Assembly (NCBI GenBank): GCA_040752915.1
Contig: JBFMHB010000024.1
Location: 1 to 42,438, forward strand
Direction of reading: 5' to 3'
DNA length: 42,438 nt
From: Acidobacteriota bacterium
GTDB lineage: Bacteria; Acidobacteriota; UBA4820; DSQY01
In this document: positions 10,011 to 15,898 of the stretch, one piece after another
Layout of the letters: every line of letters begins with the position of its first letter
Position numbering within the stretch: position 1 is the stretch's first letter
Program-made: the position numbers and the translations under genes
Notes under the pieces: model-generated
Told to the model about the DNA's origin: nothing
Databases searched by the model: none
Seen by the model: only the letters and a program-made list of their open reading frames with translations

Positions 10011-10066
10011 GAGTGGGTGAGTGGGTGAGTAGGTGAGTAGGTCAGTAGGTCAGTAGGTGAGTAGGG
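10011..10066. repeat. 8-bp tandem repeat, seven copies
   Basis: Seven consecutive octamers of the pattern (G/C)AGT(G/A)GGT: two GAGTGGGT, two GAGTAGGT, two CAGTAGGT and a final GAGTAGGG. Point variants occur in adjacent pairs, as expected from slippage or stepwise duplication. It starts 17 bases after the stop codon at 9994. The copy number is a candidate strain-variable locus. Confidence 0.85.
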
Positions 10067-10142
10067 TGGAAGGGCGGTAGGGAACGGGAGAACAGGGAGA
10101 AGAGGGGGCGAAAAGAGACCTGTCTCCCGCATCCCTTTCCCC

Positions 10143-10168
10143 AAATCCGAAATCCGAAATCCGAAATC
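10143..10168. repeat. AAATCCG heptamer repeat (left cluster)
   Basis: Three perfect head-to-tail copies of AAATCCG followed by AAATC, with a stray CCGAAATC copy about 12 bases further on. The same words return at 10543-10586, so the two clusters bracket the GC-rich block between them. Confidence 0.8.
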
Positions 10169-10397
10169 ATGCGTGTCCGAAATCAAGCAGCGTGTCTCCT
10201 GCGAACGTCGGCCGGGCCCTGGCCGCGCCCTTGGCGCGGCACGGAGGGGCTGGTCCGGGCGCCTCCAGGCAGCCCGGCCGCGATCCGGCCTCAGCCCCTC
10301 CACCGCCCTTCGGGCTCCAGGCCCGGCCTCGTGCTGGAATGCCCGTCCACTCTGGTATTGCGCCGGCGGCGCCGGACCGATTGCGGCGTCAGCCTTG

Positions 10398-10447
10398 GGC
10401 GGCTCGCTCCTCGACGTACATCCCAGTACGCCTGCGTCGCAGCCGCC
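10398..10447. other. Nested inverted repeat inside the GC-rich block
   Basis: Outer arms GGCGGCT (10398-10404) and AGCCGCC (10441-10447) enclose inner arms CGTAC (10415-10419) and GTACG (10426-10430) with a 6-base loop. RNA from either strand could form a long imperfect stem. It resembles the hairpin core of dispersed intergenic repeats, but copies elsewhere in the genome cannot be seen from here. Confidence 0.45.
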
Positions 10448-10542
10448 TCGGCTTCCTTGCCGGGGGGCCGGACCCCTCCAGCCCACCGGCGCCGGGACGC
10501 GCCTTCCTCAGACGCGCAAAAAGATCTTGGACAGGCATGATC

Positions 10543-10586
10543 CCAAATCCGAAATCCCAAATCTCAAGTCCGAAATCCCATATCCC
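10543..10586. repeat. Degenerate AAATCCG/AAATCCC repeat (right cluster)
   Basis: Imperfect period-7/8 copies of CCAAATCCGAAATCC-type words, matching the cluster at 10143-10168 in sequence and orientation. Confidence 0.65.
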
Positions 10587-10624
10587 CCATGCCCCTTCCG
10601 CCTTCCCTCTTCCCTCCACCCCCC

Positions 10625-10653
10625 TTGACAATCGCCTCGGGCCGCATTAGTGT
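10625..10653 (+). promoter_or_regulatory. Promoter of the GntR/ABC operon
   Basis: Perfect -35 TTGACA (10625-10630), a 17-base spacer and TAGTGT (10648-10653) as -10. The predicted transcript start is near 10660, 45 bases before the preferred GTG start at 10705. The -10 lies inside the operator palindromes. Confidence 0.7.
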
Positions 10654-10671
10654 ATTACTACACTAATACAC
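10647..10671 (+). promoter_or_regulatory. Overlapping palindromic operator, probably for the adjacent YtrA-type repressor
   Basis: Two perfect 8+8 palindromes interlock. TTAGTGTA (10647-10654) pairs with TACACTAA (10659-10666) around a 4-base centre, and GTGTATTA (10650-10657) pairs with TAATACAC (10664-10671) around a 6-base centre. They cover the -10 and transcript start, the classic place for repression, directly upstream of a GntR-family gene. Self-regulation is the natural inference. Confidence 0.75.
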
Positions 10672-10704
10672 ATGGCGCGGCCGGGCCGGGTGGGAGGTGA
10701 GACG

Positions 10705-11106
10705 GTGAGCACGAGGCTGAAGGTGGATCCGAGGTCCGCCGTGCCCCTCTGGAGGCAGATCGAGGAGGGGCTTCGCGGGCTGGTGGCCGCGGGCCTGCTC
10801 CGGCCGGGGGGGGGCGTTCCCTCCGTCCGGGAGCTGGCCCGGGAGCTGAGGGTGAACCCCGCCACGGTGGTCAAGGCCTGCCAGCGCCTGGTGGAGGCGG
10901 GGCTCTTCGAGGTCCGCCGCGGGGAGGGGACCTTCGTGGCGGCGAAACTCCCCCAGCCCGGAAGGGCCGAGCGCCGCAGGGGCCTGGAAGAGGGGGCGCG
11001 GCGGTACGCCGCCCAGGCCCTGTCGGTGGGGGCGGAACTCGAGGAAGCGTCGTCGGCGTTGGAAGTCCAGTGGGGGCGGCTGGCCGGAAAGGGGGAGGAG
11101 CGATGA
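10705..11106 (+). CDS. GntR-family transcriptional regulator, YtrA subfamily
   Basis: 133 residues from the GTG at 10705, chosen over the ATG at 10672 because GGAGGTG sits 7 bases upstream and because 10672 falls almost on the predicted transcript start. Residues about 12-75 form the GntR winged helix-turn-helix (LWRQIEEGLRGLV, then SVRELARELRVNPATVVKA, then VRRGEGTFVA). The tail is a short helical segment (about 90-133) rather than a ligand-binding FadR or UTRA domain, which marks the YtrA subfamily. Members repress linked ABC transporter operons and respond to drugs or envelope stress. Its stop overlaps the ATG of the ATPase gene (ATGA), so translation is probably coupled. The palindromes at 10647-10671 are the likely binding site. 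Confidence 0.92.
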   Translation: MSTRLKVDPRSAVPLWRQIEEGLRGLVAAGLLRPGGGVPSVRELARELRVNPATVVKACQRLVEAGLFEVRRGEGTFVAAKLPQPGRAERRRGLEEGARRYAAQALSVGAELEEASSALEVQWGRLAGKGEER

Positions 11107-12020
11107 CGGAAGCGGCAAGCGCGGAAAACGCCCTGGAGCTCAGGGGCGTGACCGTACGCTATGGAAAGGCGGTGGCCGCGAAGGGGGTGAGTCTCTCGGT
11201 CCCCGCCGGGGAGGTGACGGCCCTCCTCGGGCGCAACGGCGCGGGGAAGACCTCGCTGATCCGGGTCCTTCTGGGCATGCGGAAGGCCCAGGAGGGCGAG
11301 GCCCTTCTCTGGGGCAAGGATGCCTGGAAGCACCGCCACGAACTCCTGGAGCGGGTCGGCGTGGTCCCCGAAACGCCCGACGCGCCCGAGGACCTCTCGG
11401 TGCGGGACCTGCTCGCCTTCTGTTCCCGCCTCTACCGCACGTGGGACGGAAAGGGAGCGGAGGATCGGTTGGAGCGCTTCGGCGTCCCGCTCGGCGTTCC
11501 CTTCGGAAGCCTCTCCAAGGGGCAAAAAGGCCACGCCATGCTGGCCCTGGCCCTGGCCCACCGCCCGGACTTGCTCGTCCTCGACGATCCAACGCTGGGC
11601 CTGGACGCCGTGGCCCGGAAGGCCTTCTTCGAGGAACTGGTGGCCGACCTAGCCGATCGGGGCGCCGCGGTTTTCCTCTCCAGCCACGACCTCTCGGGGG
11701 TCGAGTCCATCGCCGACCGCGTGGCCTTTCTGAGGGAGGGGCGCCTTCTCCTCGACGAGCCGCTGGAGGGTCTCAAGGCGCGTTTCCGCCGGCTCTCCTT
11801 CCGGCGGGAGAAGGAGGCGGGAGAGGCGGCCCTCCGTCCGCTCGAACCGGTCTTCGTCCGCCGGACGGCCTTCGGCGAGGAGTCCGTCGTCGCCGCCTAC
11901 GAAGAGACGGCCTTCCACGGCTTCGCCTCCTCTCCGGGGGTAGCCGCCGCCGAAGCCTCCGAAATGTCCCTCGAAGAGATCTTCATCGCCCTCACCGGCG
12001 AGGAAGGAGGTGCCCCATGA
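11103..12020 (+). CDS. ABC transporter ATP-binding protein (YtrB/BcrA-like)
   Basis: 305 residues. The ATG at 11103 overlaps the regulator's stop and follows GGGGGAGGAG. Walker A is GRNGAGKT at 43-50, the ABC signature is LSKGQ at 137-141, Walker B ends in D161-D162 (LVLDDPTLGLD), and the H-loop is H195 in SSHD. The residue after the Walker B aspartate, normally the catalytic glutamate, is aspartate (D162), which may slow hydrolysis. The C-terminal 90 residues are an extension typical of ATPases that power two-component exporters. It ends in an ATGA overlap with the permease gene, so regulator, ATPase and permease form one tightly coupled operon. Substrate unknown; export of an antimicrobial, or lipid/envelope stress response, is plausible by analogy with YtrA-controlled transporters. 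Confidence 0.92.
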   Translation: MTEAASAENALELRGVTVRYGKAVAAKGVSLSVPAGEVTALLGRNGAGKTSLIRVLLGMRKAQEGEALLWGKDAWKHRHELLERVGVVPETPDAPEDLSVRDLLAFCSRLYRTWDGKGAEDRLERFGVPLGVPFGSLSKGQKGHAMLALALAHRPDLLVLDDPTLGLDAVARKAFFEELVADLADRGAAVFLSSHDLSGVESIADRVAFLREGRLLLDEPLEGLKARFRRLSFRREKEAGEAALRPLEPVFVRRTAFGEESVVAAYEETAFHGFASSPGVAAAEASEMSLEEIFIALTGEEGGAP

Positions 12021-14029
12021 GGGGATTCGCCGCCGTCTATATGCGGGAAGTGCTTCTGCGCAAGGCCGCTTTTGCAGCAGGGCTCGCGTCGGGCCTGGTG
12101 GCCGTCCTTCTCGGAGGAATTCTGCGCCGATACGGCTTCATGGACGTGGCCAACCTCGCCGCGGCTACCTTTTCAGTCCTCTTGGGCGGTTTCGGCGCCC
12201 TGGCCGTTGGGGCCTCCGTAATTCCTAATGACCTGAGCTCTGGAAAAATAGGCTTCGATTTTGCTCGGCCCGTTTCCGGTTGGGCCATCTGGGCGGGCCG
12301 CTTCCTAGGGGGATTTTCCGTGGTCCTCTCTATGGCGGTCCTCCCACTGGCGCCGGTGACGCTCCTGGGGGAAGGCCTGCTTCGAGATTTCACCGTGATC
12401 AATCCGGCGTATCTGCATGGAATCGGCGACTACCTTCTTACGCCCGCCGGCCTCTATGGATCCGCTGTGCTCGCCCTGCTGGCTCTGTACGCCGCCTCCA
12501 TCTGCCTCTGGTCCATCCTTCGCATTCCCTCGCGCTGGCTGGCCTTGGACGCCCTAATGGCTGGCGTGTTGTTCGTGGCGGGCATCCTCAGCCTGTCAAG
12601 CCCGGTCACCCTTCATTTCCCCGGCGCACGCTATGTCTATCTCTTCGTCCTGGGGATCGTCTTCCTTGGGGCTCTGGTCGGCACCTTCCTTCTGGTGGTT
12701 CGGGGCCGCACGGATGCGCGGCGGGCGAGGACGGCGGTCTCCCTGTCCCTCGGGGCATCCCTGTTTTCCGCCCTCCTCCTTCTAGGGGCCGGCTGGGCTT
12801 ATGTCGAGACGCGGGGTCCGAAGCACCTGCAGCGGCTCACCATGGGCGAACGCTCTCCCGATGGCCGCTGGTGGCTCCTCTCGGGAAGCCACGTCGGCAA
12901 GGATTGGCTGGGCCTCCCCACCTATCTGCTGGACGCACGGGAGGGGGGGCATCGCCGCCTGAGCTGGTCCACAACCGGGTGGGGGGACGCCGCCATCTCC
13001 CCCGATGGAAAATTCGTCGCCTTCATCGAGAATCGATGGTCCCAAGAGGGGGCGCATTGGTTACTCACCTGCCGAACTCTCTCTGGAGAAAGGAAATGGG
13101 AGATCTTGGGGCCTGCGGATGGATGGGATGAGCCCAGTAGAGGCGCCGTGACGTTCTCGCCTTTTGGGAAGCGCCTTCTCTTTCTGACGGGGGGGGAAGG
13201 TCAGGTCCTGGATGCCGATGACGGGAGTTCCTTGGCCTCCTTCCGCGTCGGAGCGGATGCGGACCTCTGGCTCAGCGGGCGCTTCGAGAGTGAGGACCGG
13301 GTCCGACTCTACTCGCGGATTCGGGACCGGAGCAGGAGGCGCCCGGGTTGGCCCTCCACCCCCCTTCTGGATACGGCCCACGTCGACCTCTGGCGCTTTG
13401 ATGTCCCCAGCCGAACGCTGACCCGGACGGGTACCCTGGATACCGCCTTCTATTTCTTCTGGCCTGTGCCGACCGGGGATTCGATCGTCGTCCGCTCGGG
13501 CCCGAAGGACGCTCGGGGCCTCGACCTCCATGATGGATCCACGGGGGTGAAAAAGGTTCACCTTCTGGAGGGCCAAGAGCGTGTCTGGCCCCTCGTGCTC
13601 GCCGACGGCCGGATTGTCTGCACGGCGAGGTCTCGCGGGGAGGCCTCCGATGTCCTGCGCGTGTTTTCGCCGGAAGGATCGCTCTTGAAGTCCATTCCCC
13701 TCCCCCCCCGCTTAAAGTTCAGTCCGGTGGATGAACTCGCAGGAGGGAACATCCTCCTCGGGTCCGGCCCCGAGAAGGGCAGAATCTCTGAGGGCGATGC
13801 GTACGTCGCAGATCCGGCCTGTGCAACCGCGGAGCCCATCCACGGCCTGCGCATCCATCAAGGCTATCCCCTGGCGGAGGGGCGCCGGATGTCGCCCGAA
13901 CGCGAAGGGCTCCTGGAGAGTGTGCTCCTTCTGGACAAGGACAACCGCCTCGTTCGGTACGACGTTCGAAGCAGAGAACGTCATCCACTCGTCCGCCTCC
14001 CTGCTCCGTCAAAGACCGGCTCGGGATAG
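12017..14029 (+). CDS. ABC permease fused to a predicted periplasmic beta-propeller
   Basis: 670 residues. The ATG at 12017 follows AGGAAGGAGG and overlaps the ATPase stop. Residues 1-262 hold about seven hydrophobic segments of ABC-2 permease type. The basic N-terminus and the basic loop between segments six and seven (RGRTDARRAR) place both in the cytoplasm, so the part after segment seven faces the periplasm. Residues about 265-670 carry beta-propeller signals of the TolB/PD40 kind: SPDGRWWLL (about 279), SPDGKFVAF (about 328), SPFGKRLLF (about 382) and later blade-like strands. ABC-2 permeases normally end after the membrane part, so this is a fusion. A sensor or substrate-docking role is inference. 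By eye the gene uses more A/T-ending codons than its neighbours, a weak hint of transfer. Confidence 0.88.
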   Translation: MRGFAAVYMREVLLRKAAFAAGLASGLVAVLLGGILRRYGFMDVANLAAATFSVLLGGFGALAVGASVIPNDLSSGKIGFDFARPVSGWAIWAGRFLGGFSVVLSMAVLPLAPVTLLGEGLLRDFTVINPAYLHGIGDYLLTPAGLYGSAVLALLALYAASICLWSILRIPSRWLALDALMAGVLFVAGILSLSSPVTLHFPGARYVYLFVLGIVFLGALVGTFLLVVRGRTDARRARTAVSLSLGASLFSALLLLGAGWAYVETRGPKHLQRLTMGERSPDGRWWLLSGSHVGKDWLGLPTYLLDAREGGHRRLSWSTTGWGDAAISPDGKFVAFIENRWSQEGAHWLLTCRTLSGERKWEILGPADGWDEPSRGAVTFSPFGKRLLFLTGGEGQVLDADDGSSLASFRVGADADLWLSGRFESEDRVRLYSRIRDRSRRRPGWPSTPLLDTAHVDLWRFDVPSRTLTRTGTLDTAFYFFWPVPTGDSIVVRSGPKDARGLDLHDGSTGVKKVHLLEGQERVWPLVLADGRIVCTARSRGEASDVLRVFSPEGSLLKSIPLPPRLKFSPVDELAGGNILLGSGPEKGRISEGDAYVADPACATAEPIHGLRIHQGYPLAEGRRMSPEREGLLESVLLLDKDNRLVRYDVRSRERHPLVRLPAPSKTGSG

Positions 14030-14030
14030 A

Positions 14031-14082
14031 CCAGGGAATGGCAACCCAACCGCGGGCGTCGGTGGCCGGTTCCCCCCCCTGG
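14031..14082. terminator. Possible bidirectional terminator between convergent genes
   Basis: An imperfect long hairpin fills the 54-base gap: CCAGGG (14031-14036) against CCCTGG (14077-14082), with inner ACCG/CGGT pairing. There is no T-run on either strand, so this is tentative. Confidence 0.3.
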
Positions 14083-14083
14083 C

Positions 14084-15649
14084 TTACTTGTCGTAGGGCG
14101 CGAAGGCGACGGTGTTGGACGGGTAGTCGAACCACATGGCGAAAAGGTCGAGGACGTCTCGGCGGCCGAGGATCCCGTAGGACGGGAGCCCCCAGCCTCC
14201 GCCCAGGGGGGTCACCTGCACGGTCTGCATGTTGAGCCGGGTGTTGCCCAGGACCATGGTGACGTCGGCGGCCACGCCCGAGGCGAAGGCGCCCGACAGG
14301 CCGGAGCCCATCTGGGAGCCGAAGCGGGCCGAGTTGATGGTGACGTTCACCTCCCTGGCCCTCTCGGCGGCGATGAAGGTGGCGTAGGCGCCCGTGTCCA
14401 CGAGGAAGTAGCACCCCGGCCTTCCGTTGACCGAGGTCTCCACGAAGGGCCGGTCGTAGGGCCAGAGGGACTTGACCTTGAAGGCGTCGGGCCCGAGGGC
14501 AGCCTTGGGGTCGGTGCCGGCGGGGTGGAGCACGAGCTTGCTGTGCCGGCGGTCGTAGAGGATGCCGTGGCGGCGGAGGAGCGAGAGGGGGATGATCCCG
14601 CCCACCTCCTTGAAGAAGTCCTCCTTCTCGCTGATGACCATGGCGGGCACGTGGCGGAGGGTGAGGGGGCCGAATCTCACGGAATCCAGCAGGACCCACT
14701 TCGACGTCTGGGAGCCTTCGATGCCCAGCCCGAGGTACTCGGCCGTGGCCACGGGTTTGAGGCCCAGTTCCTCGACCCACTTGGGGCTCACGAGACACAG
14801 GTCGGACCCCGAATCGAGAAGCATGAGCTTTTCTTTGGTCCCGTTCACCGCCACGGGCGTGACCACGCGGGTGGAGGTGGTGACGCCCGCCGTGCCGATG
14901 TCGCCCGAGCCCCACGTGAGGGAGGAAATGTCGCGGAACTCCGACTTTTCCTTCAGGGGGAGGACGACGGGATAGGCGGCTTCGAGCTTCTCCTCGAAGA
15001 GCGATGCGCTTCCGATGGACGCGTACAGGCGCTTGAGTCCCTCGTACTCCTCCTTGTTGGCGGGATCGGCCAGAAGGAGGCGGTCGGCGAGCCGGACTCC
15101 CTCCTCGCCCTTGAGGGCGAGGCTGAGCGCCAGCCGCAGGATTCCGACGGGGGGCTTCTCGAACCGGGCCAGGGTCTCGTTCAGAAGGGCCCTGGCCTCG
15201 GCCTCCTTGCCGGTGGCGAGGAGGGCGTTCACGGCCCTCCGGCAGGCCGTCTCCGACCAGCCTGGAACGGAGAAGAGGGCCGACCAGTGCTGGACGGCCT
15301 GGGGGACCATGGCGAGATGGAAGGCCGATTCGCCGGCGAGAAAGCGGAACTCGGGGCGGTCCGGGTGGCGTCCCGCCAGGGGGACGGCCAGGCGGGCCGC
15401 CTCGAGGGGCCTGCCGAGGCCGAGGAGGGCCCGGATCTTTCCCAGGCCGAAGTCCGGGTTCGAGGGGTCGGCCTTCAGGCCTTCCTCGGCGGAGGTCAGG
15501 GCTTCCTGGTACCGGCTCTCGTCCAGAAGGCCTTCAATAGTCTGGCTCCGGTCGGCGGGGAGGGGGCCACCCGTCTGGCCACGAACAGCGAGCCCCGCAC
15601 CCCATACAATCGCGCCCAACAGCCACGCCCCCGCCACCCATCGCTTCAT
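14084..15649 (-). CDS. Secreted retropepsin-like aspartyl protease with two active-site motifs and a TPR-like N-terminal half
   Basis: 521 residues from the ATG at 15649, preceded on the minus strand by AAGGGGGAACGGGAG. A signal peptide covers 1 to about 24 (ends near LAVRGQ). Residues about 35-215 are helical repeats resembling tetratricopeptide units (EALTSAEEGLKADPSNPDF and similar). Then come two aspartyl-protease motifs: D279-S-G in LLLDSGSDLCLVS and D418-T-G in FLVDTGAYATFIAA, 139 residues apart. Retroviral-type enzymes give one aspartate per subunit. Two in one chain suggest a pepsin-like intramolecular pair or two tandem half-domains. It likely acts in the periplasm or outside the cell. 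It is convergent with the ABC operon and divergent from pbpC. Substrate unknown. Confidence 0.85.
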   Translation of the reverse strand: MKRWVAGAWLLGAIVWGAGLAVRGQTGGPLPADRSQTIEGLLDESRYQEALTSAEEGLKADPSNPDFGLGKIRALLGLGRPLEAARLAVPLAGRHPDRPEFRFLAGESAFHLAMVPQAVQHWSALFSVPGWSETACRRAVNALLATGKEAEARALLNETLARFEKPPVGILRLALSLALKGEEGVRLADRLLLADPANKEEYEGLKRLYASIGSASLFEEKLEAAYPVVLPLKEKSEFRDISSLTWGSGDIGTAGVTTSTRVVTPVAVNGTKEKLMLLDSGSDLCLVSPKWVEELGLKPVATAEYLGLGIEGSQTSKWVLLDSVRFGPLTLRHVPAMVISEKEDFFKEVGGIIPLSLLRRHGILYDRRHSKLVLHPAGTDPKAALGPDAFKVKSLWPYDRPFVETSVNGRPGCYFLVDTGAYATFIAAERAREVNVTINSARFGSQMGSGLSGAFASGVAADVTMVLGNTRLNMQTVQVTPLGGGWGLPSYGILGRRDVLDLFAMWFDYPSNTVAFAPYDK

Positions 15650-15898
15650 CTCCCGTTCCCCCTTTCGGGTCCCCCCAGGCGGGACCTTTGTGCAAGAGTA
15701 GCAGACCGCGAGCGTGTACACTATTGCTCCGGACGGAAGTATCGGACATGTGCAAGGGACTTCTTCGAAGTGAGGATGGGTGGACACCATGGGCGAAGCC
15801 GCGGGTCTGCCTGCGCCTGAGCCCCCCGCGGTGGGCTCTGCCCCCCCGGGCGCTGGGCGGGAAGGGGCCAACCCCTCCCCGTCCCAGATAAAGAGACC
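15650..15898. other. Divergent intergenic region between the aspartyl protease gene and pbpC
   Basis: 249 bases with no gene. It contains the palindrome GTGTACAC (15714-15721) and a small inverted repeat, ACTTC-TTC-GAAGT (15759-15771). No strong -35/-10 pair is evident on either strand. Confidence 0.4.

Larger units (their letters stand above)
9995..10624. other. Repeat-rich, structured intergenic region without a recognisable gene
   Basis: 630 bases between the NTF2-like gene and the regulator promoter. It holds an 8-bp tandem repeat (10011-10066), two clusters of AAATCCG-type repeats (10143-10168 and 10543-10586), and between them a GC-rich block with nested inverted repeats. Open frames inside the block lack Shine-Dalgarno sequences and have repeat-derived, low-quality translations, so I do not call genes here. 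Confidence 0.6.

Noticed and set aside
10169-10650. Several short plus- and minus-strand frames in the intergenic repeat block
   Set aside because: No ribosome sites, repeats translated into protein, and mutually overlapping frames with no preference; better seen as non-coding.
10672-10704. ATG at 10672 as the start of the GntR regulator
   Set aside because: It lies about 12 bases from the predicted transcript start and has no Shine-Dalgarno, whereas GTG 10705 has GGAGGTG at ideal distance.
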